The notes under the pieces are model-generated. The model saw nothing but the letters and a program-made list of their open reading frames with translations, was not told the DNA's origin and made no database searches. From positions 11,076 to 75,075 of the forward strand of contig JAOACB010000005.1 in the NCBI GenBank assembly GCA_026418055.1: a DNA stretch of 64,000 nucleotides, in the 5' to 3' direction. This DNA comes from Fimbriimonadales bacterium (GTDB taxonomy: Bacteria; Armatimonadota; Fimbriimonadia; Fimbriimonadales; Fimbriimonadaceae). Position 1 is the first letter of the stretch. Every line of letters starts with the position of its first letter. Below are positions 44,701-53,239 of the stretch, piece after piece. Both the position numbers and the translations under genes were made by a program.

Positions 44701-44861
44701 ACACGCGCGGCGAGGCGCGGGTCTCGTGCCTGTTGCCGGTGAAGGAGGCGCACCTCTGCGATCTGGAGGAGCGCCCGCTGGAAGAGCTGGAGCTGGAGGA
44801 CGGCGCGGCGCTCGTGGCCTACCGGCCGTTCGAGATCCTCACGCTGCGGCTGATCGTGTGA
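41787..44861 (+). CDS. Alpha-mannosidase, GH38
   Basis: 1024 residues, a full-length family 38 enzyme. An N-terminal jelly-roll-like domain (about 1-220) precedes the catalytic domain with its zinc site VGHAHLDTAWLWPLDITKKK, the nucleophile Asp in MWLPDVFGYSAALPQIL and the downstream metal or substrate residues in NQFHDIIPGSSVREVY. C-terminal beta-sandwich domains follow. No signal peptide, so it probably trims imported mannose-containing oligosaccharides in the cytoplasm. GGAGGG precedes the ATG. An MFS transporter gene follows after 18 nt and may be co-transcribed, suggesting coupled uptake and hydrolysis. Confidence 0.94.
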   Translation: MLKHTQLTRQRVQQFVKRLQPSVFGQRFPLRVEFCDAPHPDQQAALAGSWRPVEQGHRYGPAYKTFWFRLRGTIPDELDGLEAVVFPEVGGERTVWVDNSPVAGIDDFHAWHTVADPARAGDPIELYVQAYTRNPQCRVAGREEPRQPLVETVGPCTVTSIDRGLQALLFDLEFCDSLLDALGEKDPAFATILRALNDVCNLEASGAADWTTKARRLLRDALGSVHCELRHAVTPVGHAHLDTAWLWPLDITKKKMAHTTASQLALMERYPEYVFAHSQASQYEWLETQYPVLFERVKEKIRAGQWEPVGSMWVEADCNLTGGESLVRQFLYGRRYFREKLGYETQDMWLPDVFGYSAALPQILAKFGIKTFVTQKISWNQTNRFPHHTFWWEGIDGTRVWTHFPPADTYCGDCTPKQLHDSVLNYADQARCDQSLYLFGYGDGGGGPTEKHLEFLRRARLAPCLPEIQTRKRALDFFREAQAKSKDLMVWVGELYLELHRGTYPSQAATKRGNRFGEFALRDAEWLACFDPENRYPAEELERLWKLLLLNQFHDIIPGSSVREVYEDAERDYAEILRGAGAIIEASLRAIGGRLDTAGFQRPVALFHNADVVSQGSLPWGDEPAPQSIVCGQERLPVQVVDDLGETRLIFPTPEAALGTVAVADLSPEPPKTKFRLKASSRRIENGEWSVRFDANGNIASIESLEDRTEFIEPGKLGNVFQLLDDHPLFWSAWDVDLFSFETAQDLLKCESFEIVERGPVRVAAKIVRRFGQSTITQLVSLGPTPGVRFDTLVDWREDNKMLKVAFPVNVHANRATYEIQFGHVERPTHANTSWDQARFEVCAQKWVDVSEGDLGVALLNDCKYGHDVRGNVLRLSLLRSPKAPDPQCDMGLHRFTYVLLPHVGPVQYSEVVEAAYALNAPLRHAWLEPKPGVQAQLDPLVQCDSRHLVIEAVKRAEDGRGIIVRLYECHHTRGEARVSCLLPVKEAHLCDLEERPLEELELEDGAALVAYRPFEILTLRLIV

Positions 44862-44879
44862 CGGGTCGGGGCGCCGGCG

Positions 44880-46187
44880 ATGGAGACAACGCGAACGACC
44901 GCCGACGCCCCGATCTCCCCCGAGGCTTACGCCGCGCTGCACCTGAGGCGAAACTTCCTCCTCCTCGTCGGCGAAGCCGGGCTGTTCTTCCTCGGCCTGG
45001 CGTTCTTCGACGGCTCCACCGTGCTGCCTTCGCTGCTGCGCGAGCTGAACGCCTCCGACACGCTCATCGGCTTCACCCGCCTGGTGCAGGTGCTCGGCTT
45101 CACGCTGCCAGCGCTTTGGGCCGCGCACGCGATCCACGGCCGCAGGAGGCACCTGCCGTTCCTGGTCAAGGGCTGCTGGGCGGCCCGCTCGGGCCTGATC
45201 ACGCTGCCGTTCGCCATTCTGTTGCTGGCCGAGGGCCACCCGAGCCTGCTGGTGGCTTGGTTCTTCGTGGTGTTCGCGCAGTTCTGGTTCATCGACGGAG
45301 CCTGCGCCATCTCTTGGTACGACATCTCGGCCAAGGCGATCCCCGCGCGCGTCCGAGGGCGGCTGTTCGGAGCCATGCAGACGCTCGGCGGCGTGGCGGT
45401 GGTGCTGGGCGCCGCGGGCATCTCGTGGGCTCTGTCCCAACGGGGTCCTGGGTTTCCCGCCAATTACGCCCTGCTGGCCGGCATGTGGGCGGCGGGAGCG
45501 CTCGGATCTCTGGTTCTGATCCTGCTGCTCAAGGAGCCCGAGGGCGACGTCGGCGAGGGCCCCAAGCCGACGTTCGCCGGCTACCTGCGGGGAACCCTGC
45601 CCCTGCTTCGGGAGAACCCCGTGCTGCGTCGGGTGATCGCGTCGCGCCTCGTGCTGGAGAGCGCGGGGATGGCCGCGCCGTTCTACGCGCTGTACGCCCA
45701 GCGGGACCTGGGTGCGGCGGCCTCCCTGCTCGGCCTTTACGTGGGAGCCAAGAGCATCGGCAAGATCGGCACCGGCCCGCTTTGGGGATGGGTCGTCGAT
45801 CGCTTCGGCCCTTCGCTGGGATACCGGCTGGTGTCCCTGTGCGTGGTCTTGGTTCCGGTGGCCGCGCTGCTGGTCGGCCTCACCGGCCAGCCGCTGGCCA
45901 TGGCCGCGCCGTTCTTCCTGATGGGGGCGGTCGAGGACGGCCTTTGGATGACCTCGAGCACGCTCGTCATGGCGCACACCGGCGACCGCGACCGGCCGAT
46001 GGCCATCGGCGCCTTCGCCGTGGCCCTGGCCCCCACGGCCGTGTTCGGACCGATCGGCGGGGCGTTGGCCGGTGCGCTGGGCTATGCGCCGGTGTTCGCC
46101 ACGGCGGCCGCCGCGAGCGCGGTCGGCTGCCTGATCGCGCTCACGCTGAGGAGCGCCGACGGCGGACCGAGCGCCGCTTCGGCCTAG
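44880..46187 (+). CDS. Major facilitator superfamily transporter
   Basis: 435 residues with about 12 hydrophobic segments. The loop after TM2-3 has AIHGRRRHLPFL and the central loop VRGRLFGAMQTLGG resembles the conserved MFS GxxxR-type motif. It is 18 nt after the alpha-mannosidase gene on the same strand, so an oligosaccharide or mannose substrate is a reasonable guess. Its 3' end overlaps the convergent topA gene by 47 bp, an unusually long overlap in which both frames remain plausible. Confidence 0.85.
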   Translation: METTRTTADAPISPEAYAALHLRRNFLLLVGEAGLFFLGLAFFDGSTVLPSLLRELNASDTLIGFTRLVQVLGFTLPALWAAHAIHGRRRHLPFLVKGCWAARSGLITLPFAILLLAEGHPSLLVAWFFVVFAQFWFIDGACAISWYDISAKAIPARVRGRLFGAMQTLGGVAVVLGAAGISWALSQRGPGFPANYALLAGMWAAGALGSLVLILLLKEPEGDVGEGPKPTFAGYLRGTLPLLRENPVLRRVIASRLVLESAGMAAPFYALYAQRDLGAAASLLGLYVGAKSIGKIGTGPLWGWVVDRFGPSLGYRLVSLCVVLVPVAALLVGLTGQPLAMAAPFFLMGAVEDGLWMTSSTLVMAHTGDRDRPMAIGAFAVALAPTAVFGPIGGALAGALGYAPVFATAAAASAVGCLIALTLRSADGGPSAASA

Positions 46188-48771
46188 GGCCCGCCTCGCG
46201 CCTGGCCTCCAGCAACCTCAGCGCCTCCTCGCCGGTGATCGACTTGGGGTCGCTGTCTTTGGGGAGCGTGGCGTTCACCTTGCCGTCCGTGACGTAGGGG
46301 CCGTAGCGGCCGGCCAACACCCGCAGCGTGCCCTTTGGGGTCTCGAGCGTCTGGATCGCCTCCTTGGGAGTGGCGCGCGAACCGCCCCTGCGCACCTTGG
46401 GCTGGGCCAGCAGCTCCAGCGCCCCCTGCAGGTCGATCTCGAAGGCCTGCCGCCACGACTGCAGGTTGCGTCTCTCGGAGCCGCATCGAACGTACGAACC
46501 GTAGCGCCCCATCATGGCCTCCACGGGCAGGCCGCTCTCCGGGTGAAGGCCGAGCGTCCGCGGCATCTGGCGCAGCAATGCCAGAGCCTCGGAGTCGACC
46601 TCCTCGGGCTTGAGGTCCGGCGGAAGCGTCACCCGCTTGGGCTCTCCTCCCTCGCTGGCCGCGAACTCCACGTAAGGGCCGAACCTGCCGCCTCGTACGG
46701 TGGCCTTGACCCCCTCGACCTCCAGCTCCGCGAGCTTGCTCAGACCCTTGGCGCCGTCCAAAAGCAGCATCTTGGCCTGCTCCACGCCGAAGTCGGCCGG
46801 CGGAAGATCCTCGGGAACCTTGGCGGTCTTTCCGTCCGGCCCCACGAGGTAGGGGCCGAATCGGCCGATCTTGACCACGTAGCGGAAGCCCGTGTCCGGG
46901 TCCACGCCCACCTCGACCTCCGGGTAGACGATGCTGAGCAGCTTGGCCTCGTCCTCGGTCAGCACGCGGAGCCCCGGCTGGCGGTCGTCGCCGAAGTAGA
47001 AGTCCCGAAGGTAGGCCACCCAGTCGCGGTGGCCCTCGGCGATCTCGTCCAGCTCGTCCTCCATGCGCCGGGTGAAGTGGACGTCGACCAGCTCCGCGAA
47101 GTGCCTCTCGAGCAGCTCGGTGACCGCGAAGCCCAAGAAGGTGGGGATGAGCTCGTCCCTGCGTTTATAGCAGTAGCCGCGCTCCTGGATGGTTCCGAGG
47201 ATGCTGGCGTACGTGCTGGGACGCCCGATGCCCTCTTCCTCGAGCCTCTTCACCAGGGACGCCTCGGTGTAGCGCGCCGGGGGGCGCGTGGTGCGCTCCC
47301 TGGCTTCGACGGCGCTCGGCTCCACGCGCCCGCCCTGCTCCACGCGCGGCAGGATCGTCTCACGGTCGGCCAGTTGGGCCTCGGGGTCGTCCGATCCCTC
47401 CACGTAGGCCTTGAGGAAGCCGGGGAAGACGATGGTCTGGCCCGTCGCGACGAACTCCGCGCTGCCGCGGGAGCACTCCGCGTGGACGACGATCTTGGCC
47501 CGCATCAACCGGGCGTCGGCCATCTGGCAGGCCACCGTGCGCTTCCAGATCAGCTCGTACAGCCGGAACTGGTCGTCGGTGAGGTGCGGCCTCACCTCGG
47601 ACGGCAGCCGCGAAAGATCCGTGGGCCGGATGGCCTCGTGCGCCTCCTGGGCGGACTCCGACTTGTTCTTGTAGCGACGGGGCTTGGCCGGCACGTAGTC
47701 TTGGCCGTAGAGCTCGCGGATGAGGCTCCTCGCCTGCTCCACCGCCCGCTCGGCCAGGTTCAGGCTGTCCGTGCGCATGTAGGTGATCAGGCCCACGCGC
47801 TCGCCACCGAGGTCGACCCCCTCGTACAGCTGCTGCGCGATGCGCATCGTGTCCCTTGCCGAGAGGCGGAGCTTGCGGCTGGCCTCCTGCTGCAGCGTGC
47901 TGGTCATGAAGGGCGGCGCGGGGGTCTGCTTCGCCGGGCTCTCCGCCACGCTGGCCACCACCCAGGGACGGGTCTCCTGCAGCTCCCGAGCCAGGTCTTC
48001 GGCCTCGCCGACCTGCAGCAGCACCGCCTTGGAGGACTTGAGTCGGCCGGTATCCGGGTCGAAGTCGTCCGACTCCGCGAGCGGCCTCCCACCGAGCCGC
48101 GCCAGCTTGGCGCGGAAGCTGCCCTGCTCCGCCGCGATCGTCGCCTCGATGGCGGCGAAGGCGGCGGGCACGAAGCGCTTCCGCTGCCGCTCCCGCTCGA
48201 CCAACAGGCGCAAGGCGACGGATTGCACGCGGCCCGCGCTGAGGCGCGGCTTCACCTTGCGCCACAGCACGGGAGACAGCCCGTAACCGAACAGGCGGTC
48301 CAAGATCCGCCGTGCCTCTTGAGCCCGCACGAGGTTCTCGTCGATGTCCCGCGGGTTCTGCAGCGCGCGCTGGATGGCCTCGGGCGTGATCTCGTGGAAC
48401 ACGATGCGCCGGACCGGCTTGTCCTTCGGCCGGCCCAGCTCCTCCAGGATGTGCCAGCTGATGCTCTCCCCCTCGCGGTCCTCGTCCGTGGCCAGCAAAA
48501 GGGATGCGGCCTCTTCCGCCGCGGACTTCAGCCGACGCACGGCGTCGCGCTTGTCCTTCGGCACCACGTACAGCGGCTTGAAGCCGTTGTCCACGTCCAC
48601 GCCCAGCCTGGCCCAAGGGAGCTTCTTCATCGCCGGGGGCAGCTCGGCCGTCTTCTCCGGCAGGTCCCGAATGTGACCGACCGAGGCCTCGACTTGGTAG
48701 TCGGGCCCGAGAAACCGGCTGATGGTCTTGGCCTTGGCCGGCGATTCGACGATCACGAGCGTTTTGGACAT
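46141..48771 (-). CDS. topA: DNA topoisomerase I
   Basis: 876 residues from the ATG at 48771 (MSKTLVIVESPAKAKTI). Toprim domain at the N-terminus with DEDREGESISWHI, catalytic Tyr in VGLITYMRTDSLNL, and EAHEAIRPTDLSRLP. Instead of zinc fingers, the C-terminus has four topoisomerase C-terminal repeats (IGRFGPYLVG; GGRFGPYVEF; MGRYGSYVRC; AGRYGPYVTDG). It relaxes negative supercoils. A TAGGAT box at 48811-48816 gives a leader of about 33 nt ending in AGGGGCGAAGGC. It overlaps the convergent MFS gene. Confidence 0.96.
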   Translation of the reverse strand: MSKTLVIVESPAKAKTISRFLGPDYQVEASVGHIRDLPEKTAELPPAMKKLPWARLGVDVDNGFKPLYVVPKDKRDAVRRLKSAAEEAASLLLATDEDREGESISWHILEELGRPKDKPVRRIVFHEITPEAIQRALQNPRDIDENLVRAQEARRILDRLFGYGLSPVLWRKVKPRLSAGRVQSVALRLLVERERQRKRFVPAAFAAIEATIAAEQGSFRAKLARLGGRPLAESDDFDPDTGRLKSSKAVLLQVGEAEDLARELQETRPWVVASVAESPAKQTPAPPFMTSTLQQEASRKLRLSARDTMRIAQQLYEGVDLGGERVGLITYMRTDSLNLAERAVEQARSLIRELYGQDYVPAKPRRYKNKSESAQEAHEAIRPTDLSRLPSEVRPHLTDDQFRLYELIWKRTVACQMADARLMRAKIVVHAECSRGSAEFVATGQTIVFPGFLKAYVEGSDDPEAQLADRETILPRVEQGGRVEPSAVEARERTTRPPARYTEASLVKRLEEEGIGRPSTYASILGTIQERGYCYKRRDELIPTFLGFAVTELLERHFAELVDVHFTRRMEDELDEIAEGHRDWVAYLRDFYFGDDRQPGLRVLTEDEAKLLSIVYPEVEVGVDPDTGFRYVVKIGRFGPYLVGPDGKTAKVPEDLPPADFGVEQAKMLLLDGAKGLSKLAELEVEGVKATVRGGRFGPYVEFAASEGGEPKRVTLPPDLKPEEVDSEALALLRQMPRTLGLHPESGLPVEAMMGRYGSYVRCGSERRNLQSWRQAFEIDLQGALELLAQPKVRRGGSRATPKEAIQTLETPKGTLRVLAGRYGPYVTDGKVNATLPKDSDPKSITGEEALRLLEARREAGPRPKRRSVRRRRSSA

Positions 48772-48810
48772 GCCTTCGCCCCTCGGACGATGGGTCAACG
48801 AAGCCAGAGC

Positions 48811-48816
48811 ATCCTA
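48811..48816 (-). promoter_or_regulatory. -10 box of topA
   Basis: TAGGAT followed by G on the minus strand, 39 nt before the ATG at 48771. It supports that start over a longer frame beginning at 48798. Confidence 0.4.
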
Positions 48817-48890
48817 CCCTAAGCCCCCATCGGGCTCCTTGTACGCATGCTCCGACGACGGGGACACGCCTCGCGTTCCCAGTCGTTACC

Positions 48891-48896
48891 TATAAT
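48891..48896 (+). promoter_or_regulatory. -10 box of transglutaminase gene
   Basis: A consensus TATAAT, 13 nt before the ATG at 48910. It overlaps an ATG at 48895 and so excludes the longer reading-frame starts. Confidence 0.6.
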
Positions 48897-48909
48897 GGTG
48901 TCCGTCGGC

Positions 48910-50334
48910 ATGTTCTCCAGACTCCTCTCCCTATGGGTCCTTTTGACCCTCTTCGTCGCACGTTCCCACTCCGCGCAGGACCAGGAGTCCTGGATGGGGC
49001 TGTTCCTGAACGGCCGGAAGGTCGGGTACGCGCAGAGCGTGGTGGTGGAGGACCGCTTCCAAGGGGCCAAGGCCCAGCGAACGGACGCCCGAACCTGGCT
49101 GGACGTGGCGCTGCTGGGAACTCCGCTGAGGATGGACCTGCGATCGTCCACGTGGAGCCGCGACGGCCGACCGATCCGCATGACGTTCCGCGTGGAGAGC
49201 TCGGGGAGGGTGCAGACCTTGGACGCGCGCTTCCTGGGCTCCAAGATCGACCTCATCGTGGAGAACGGCGGCCAAACGGCGCGCAAGACCCTGGAGGTCC
49301 CCAAGGACGGCCCCGTTGTCGACGATCCGATCGACGCCCTTCTCCGAAGCCCGGACAAGAGCCGGCCGCGCGTGGTGTACGTGCTGGATCCTCTCACCGC
49401 CAGCTTGGTGCGCAACGAGGTCAAGCCCGTCGGGCCCGCCTCGGTGACGGTGCTGGGTCGGACGGTGCAGGCCCGGCGGGTGGATCTGGTGGACCCGCGC
49501 GCCGGAACGAAGGTGTTCTTGGACGAGCGGGACCGCATCGTCAAGGCCGAGGGCCCCATGGGCATCGAGATGGTGCCGATGGGCCGCGAGGAGGCCCTGG
49601 CTCCCGGCGTTCCCGCCGCGGGGGAGGGCATCGACCTGGCCTCCGCCTCGCGCATCGTTCCCGAGCAACCGATCCGCGCGCCCTGGGACGTGCGCCGTCT
49701 GAAGGTTCTGCTGAGCGGCGCCGAGTTCGCGCGGCTGCCCAGCGACGCGCACCAGACCGTGACGCGCACCGACGACGGCTGGGTCCTGGAGATCCACCCG
49801 GTTCCGTTCGATCCCTCCCGCTCCCAGACGATCGCCCAGGCCCGAGCCGGCCAGCCGGCTTGGGTCAAGCCGACGCTGTACGTGCCCGCCGAAGCGCAGG
49901 AGATCGTCTCGCTGGCCAAGCGGATCGTGGGACCCGAAACCAACGCAGCGCGCGCCGCCGCGAAGATCCACGACTGGGTGTACGCGCAGATGCGCCCCAA
50001 CGCGGGCATCGGGGTGCTGCGCGACGCGCGCGAGGTCCTGAAGTCCAAAGAGGGCGTCTGCCGGGACTACGCGGTGCTCACCGCCGCGCTGCTGCGCGCC
50101 GCGGGCATCCCGGCCCGGCTGGCCTCGGGTCTCGTGTACCAAGATGGGGCGTTCTACTACCACGCCTGGGCGGAGGCTTGGACGGGTCGGGACTGGCTGG
50201 GCGTGGACTCCACCCGCCCGCGGCACGGCCTGTCGGCGCTGCACATCAAGATCTCCGAGGGCAACGTCGAGGAGGCGTACAACTTTCCGTTCCTGGACAA
50301 AGCGCGCCTGAAGGTTCTGGAAACGGCGCAATAA
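48910..50334 (+). CDS. Secreted transglutaminase-like protein
   Basis: 474 residues. Signal peptide MFSRLLSLWVLLTLFVARSH, then an N-terminal beta-rich half (MGLFLNGRKVGYAQSVVVED) and a transglutaminase-core domain near the end. The catalytic triad is Cys in SKEGVCRDYAVLTAALLRAAG, His in FYYHAWAEAW and Asp in WLGVDSTRPRHGL. Members may be proteases or cross-linking enzymes. A TATAAT box 13 nt upstream supports the ATG at 48910. It is likely exported to periplasm or surface. Confidence 0.87.
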   Translation: MFSRLLSLWVLLTLFVARSHSAQDQESWMGLFLNGRKVGYAQSVVVEDRFQGAKAQRTDARTWLDVALLGTPLRMDLRSSTWSRDGRPIRMTFRVESSGRVQTLDARFLGSKIDLIVENGGQTARKTLEVPKDGPVVDDPIDALLRSPDKSRPRVVYVLDPLTASLVRNEVKPVGPASVTVLGRTVQARRVDLVDPRAGTKVFLDERDRIVKAEGPMGIEMVPMGREEALAPGVPAAGEGIDLASASRIVPEQPIRAPWDVRRLKVLLSGAEFARLPSDAHQTVTRTDDGWVLEIHPVPFDPSRSQTIAQARAGQPAWVKPTLYVPAEAQEIVSLAKRIVGPETNAARAAAKIHDWVYAQMRPNAGIGVLRDAREVLKSKEGVCRDYAVLTAALLRAAGIPARLASGLVYQDGAFYYHAWAEAWTGRDWLGVDSTRPRHGLSALHIKISEGNVEEAYNFPFLDKARLKVLETAQ

Positions 50335-50336
50335 TG
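50331..50336 (+). promoter_or_regulatory. -10 box upstream of PIN-TRAM gene
   Basis: AATAAT followed by GG overlaps the transglutaminase stop, 18 nt before the TTG start at 50355. GAGGGG lies between. Confidence 0.35.
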
Positions 50337-50354
50337 GGATGAGGGGCACGCAAC

Positions 50355-51470
50355 TTGCTTAGGTCCGACAAGCGCACGCTGGCCGTTTCGTCGCTGGCTC
50401 TGGCGTTGATCGCCGGCATCGCGGCGCGACCGTTGCTGGAGCGCTTCTACGTCAACTTCGGCATCCGGCCCGAGGAGGCCGCGCAGCAAGCCTCCGCCTG
50501 GACCGTGATCGTCGCGACGGCGTTGCTAGGCGGGTTCCTCGGCATCTTGCTGGGCAGGGGTGCCCTCCACCTGCGCGACCGCTGGGCCACGATGGGCCTC
50601 GGAGACCGCGTGACCTTCTTCGTCGGCGTGTTCGGCGGGCTCATCGCGTCGGTGCCGCTGGTCACGCTCGCCAACGCCGCCGGCAACCTCGGGGCTTACC
50701 AGCCGTTGCTGATCCTGGGGGTTGTGCTAGGCACGATCTTCCTGTCGGTGTACGCGCTGCAGTCGATGGAGGAAGCGCTGCCCTGGAACCGGGCGGGCTT
50801 CCGGGGCAAGCGCCGGGGCATCAAGGTGCTCGACACGAACGTGATCATCGACGGACGGATCCGCGACGTGGCGCGGTCCGGCTTCATCGAGGGTCAGCTG
50901 TACGTGCCCGGGTTCGTGCTGGACGAGCTGCAGCACATCGCCGACAGTCCCGACCCCCTGCGGCGGCAACGGGGCCGGCGGGGGCTGGACGTGCTGCACC
51001 TGCTGCAGAGCGAGTTCCCCTTGGAGGTGCGCGTGCACGACCGCTACGCCCCCGACCCCAAGGAGCCGGTCGACTCCCGCCTCGTCCGGCTGGCGCGCGC
51101 GCTCGGCGCGGACATCATCACCAACGATTTCAACCTGAACCGCGTGGCGGCGCTGCAGGACGTGAAGGTTCTGAACCTGAACGACCTGGCGCTGGCGGTG
51201 CGACCGAACGTGCTTCCGCAGGAGTGCCTCACCCTCACGCTGATCCGCGAGGGCAACCAGCCGGGCCAGGGCGTGGGCTACCTGGACGACGGCACCATGG
51301 TGGTGGTGGAGAACGGCAGGCCGCACATCGGCGAGACCATCGAGGTGATGGTCACGCAGGTGATCCAGACCGAGCGGGGCAAGCTCCTGTTCGCCGAACC
51401 GACGGCGGACGGACACGCCAACGCAGAGAACGGCCAGCGGAGGCGCGCCGCGGCGCGGAAGAACGGCTGA
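50355..51470 (+). CDS. PIN-TRAM domain membrane protein, YacL-like
   Basis: 371 residues, start TTG. Four hydrophobic N-terminal segments (about 10-30, 48-66, 83-102, 115-135) are followed by a PIN nuclease domain (IKVLDTNVIIDGRIRDV; FVLDELQHIADS; VDSRLVRLARALGADIITND) carrying its acidic residues, then a TRAM RNA-binding domain (GQGVGYLDDGTMVVVENGRP). The order membrane-PIN-TRAM matches YacL/PilT-N proteins, which often sit, as here, just upstream of ispD. It may cleave RNA at the membrane. Confidence 0.9.
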   Translation: MLRSDKRTLAVSSLALALIAGIAARPLLERFYVNFGIRPEEAAQQASAWTVIVATALLGGFLGILLGRGALHLRDRWATMGLGDRVTFFVGVFGGLIASVPLVTLANAAGNLGAYQPLLILGVVLGTIFLSVYALQSMEEALPWNRAGFRGKRRGIKVLDTNVIIDGRIRDVARSGFIEGQLYVPGFVLDELQHIADSPDPLRRQRGRRGLDVLHLLQSEFPLEVRVHDRYAPDPKEPVDSRLVRLARALGADIITNDFNLNRVAALQDVKVLNLNDLALAVRPNVLPQECLTLTLIREGNQPGQGVGYLDDGTMVVVENGRPHIGETIEVMVTQVIQTERGKLLFAEPTADGHANAENGQRRRAAARKNG

Positions 51471-51474
51471 GGCC

Positions 51475-52614
51475 ATGAAGGTTGCGGCGGTGGTTCTGGC
51501 CGCCGGATCGGGCACCCGGTTCGGCGGAGACAAGGCCAGGGCTCCCCTGGCGGGCAAACCCCTGTGGCGCTGGTCCTTCGATGCCTTGGCGAGACACCCC
51601 CGGGTGGACGAGGTCGGCTTGGTGGTGCCCGCCGCAGCCCTCGGGGACTACCGGCGGGAGGCGCCGGAGGCTTCGTTCGTGGTCGCCGGAGGGACGGACC
51701 GCACGGCCAGCGCCAAGATCGGGCTGGACCATACGCCGCCGGACTGCGACGTGGTGCTGCTGCACGACGCCGCGCGCCCGTTCCCGTCGGAGGCGGTGGT
51801 CGACCGGGTGATCGACGCCGCGCTGCGCTCGGGGGCGGCCGCTCCGGGACTGCCGGTGACGGACACCGTGAAGAGCCTGCGGGATGGCGCCGTGCGCACG
51901 GTGGAGCGCGAGGGGCTGTGGACCGTGCAGACGCCGCAGGGATTCCGCCGCGGCCTGCTCGTCCGGGCCTACGAGGCGCTGCAGGGATCGGCGACGGACG
52001 ACCTGGCTGCGGCCGAGGCGCTGGGATGCAAGCCGGAGATCGTGCCCGGCAACGCCGACAACCTGAAAGTCACGCGCCCCGAGGACCTGGAGATCGCGCG
52101 CCGGCTGGCGCGCTCCCAGCCCGCCATCCGCACCGGATTGGGCTACGACGTGCATCGCTTTTCGAACGATCCCGACCGATGCTTGGTACTGGGGGGCGTG
52201 CGGTTCGAGGGCTCGCCCGGACTGGACGGCCACTCGGACGCCGACGCGCTGATGCACGCGGTGACCGACGCCCTTCTCGGAGCCGCATCCTTGGGTGACA
52301 TCGGGCAGCACTTTCCCAATACGGACCCGCGCTGGCGCGCGGAGCCCAGCGAGACGTTCCTGGCCCGCGCCAGGGAACTTCTGAAGGACTCCGGGTGGTC
52401 CGTATGGAACATCGACGTGGCGTTGGTCGCGGAGAGCCCGAAGGTGATGCCGCGGAGCGCCGAGATCCGCGCGAACCTGGCGCGGATCCTGGGGATCCCG
52501 GCGGACCGAGTGGGCCTGAAGGCGACCACCAACGAGCGGTTGGGGGCCATCGGGCGCGGCGAGGGCATCGCTTGCTTCGCCGTGGCCACGATCGGCCCGA
52601 TCCATGGAGGTTAA
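51475..52614 (+). CDS. ispDF: Bifunctional IspD-IspF (MEP cytidylyltransferase / cyclodiphosphate synthase)
   Basis: 379 residues. The IspD domain (about 1-220) has VVLAAGSGTRFGGDK, LLHDAARPF and VTDTVKSL. The IspF domain (about 222-379) begins IRTGLGYDVHRFS with the metal-binding Asp and His, then GHSDADALMHAVTDALLGAASLGDIGQHFP and AVATIGPI. It performs steps 3 and 5 of the MEP pathway; IspE must be elsewhere. Fused IspDF is known in several phyla. The ATG is 4 nt after the PIN-TRAM stop. dxs at 34538 feeds the same route. Confidence 0.95.
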   Translation: MKVAAVVLAAGSGTRFGGDKARAPLAGKPLWRWSFDALARHPRVDEVGLVVPAAALGDYRREAPEASFVVAGGTDRTASAKIGLDHTPPDCDVVLLHDAARPFPSEAVVDRVIDAALRSGAAAPGLPVTDTVKSLRDGAVRTVEREGLWTVQTPQGFRRGLLVRAYEALQGSATDDLAAAEALGCKPEIVPGNADNLKVTRPEDLEIARRLARSQPAIRTGLGYDVHRFSNDPDRCLVLGGVRFEGSPGLDGHSDADALMHAVTDALLGAASLGDIGQHFPNTDPRWRAEPSETFLARARELLKDSGWSVWNIDVALVAESPKVMPRSAEIRANLARILGIPADRVGLKATTNERLGAIGRGEGIACFAVATIGPIHGG

Positions 52615-52624
52615 GGACGAGACG

Positions 52625-53161
52625 ATGGAAGTTCTGGTTCGGAATGCCGAAGGCAACGTGAGCGAGAGGGACCGCGAGTACGCGGCCAAGAAGCTGGGCC
52701 GCCTCAGCCGCTACTTCAACCAAGCCCAGCGCGTCGAGATGGTGCACCGCGAGGAGCGCGGCGGGCACCGCGTGGAGATCACGGTGTTCGCGGACGGCCT
52801 GACCATCCGCGGCGAGGAGCACGACTCCAACCTGCGCGCCGCGATCGACCACGTCAGCGACAAGCTGGAAAACCGCTTGAAGAGGCTCAAGGAGCGGATG
52901 CGAACCCACGCGCGCAAGCGCGGCGTCGAGCTCCCTCCCGCCCTGGCCGAGGAGGACGAGGAGCCCGTCGAGAACCATGAGGTGCGCGTCAAGGAGCGCA
53001 AGCAGTTCCTCCTCAAGCCCATGACCGTGGAGGAGGCCGCGTTGCAGATGGAGATGCTGGGCCACCCGTTCTTCGTGTTCAAGAATCGCGACAGCAACGC
53101 GATCGAGGTGCTCTACAAGCGGAAGGACGGGCACTACGGCCTGTTGCAACCCGAGCCTTGA
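52625..53161 (+). CDS. hpf: Ribosome hibernation promoting factor, long form
   Basis: 178 residues. An N-terminal S30AE domain (MEVLVRNAEGNVSERDREYAAKKL; EITVFADGLTIRGEEHDSNLRAAID), a charged linker and the C-terminal dimerisation domain (KPMTVEEAALQMEMLGHPFFVFKN; VLYKRKDGHYGLLQP). The long form pairs 70S ribosomes into inactive 100S dimers in stationary phase. The ATG at 52625 has AAGGA upstream; an in-frame ATG at 52604 adds seven residues. A classical terminator follows. Confidence 0.93.
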   Translation: MEVLVRNAEGNVSERDREYAAKKLGRLSRYFNQAQRVEMVHREERGGHRVEITVFADGLTIRGEEHDSNLRAAIDHVSDKLENRLKRLKERMRTHARKRGVELPPALAEEDEEPVENHEVRVKERKQFLLKPMTVEEAALQMEMLGHPFFVFKNRDSNAIEVLYKRKDGHYGLLQPEP

Positions 53162-53187
53162 GCGCCCGGACGGACCCCGAGAAGCTG

Positions 53188-53223
53188 GGCGGCCGGCGCG
53201 CTGGGCGCCGGCCGCCTCTTTCC
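53188..53223 (+). terminator. Rho-independent terminator after hpf
   Basis: Perfect 12-bp GC stem (53188-53199 with 53205-53216), a 5-nt loop and a TCTTTCC tail, 26 nt after the hpf stop. Confidence 0.8.
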
Positions 53224-53239
53224 ACAAGGAGACCTACAT

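Noticed and set aside
41769-45977. A 1402-codon minus-strand open frame
   Set aside because: It is the complement of the alpha-mannosidase and MFS genes, whose families are certain. It has no recognisable domain.
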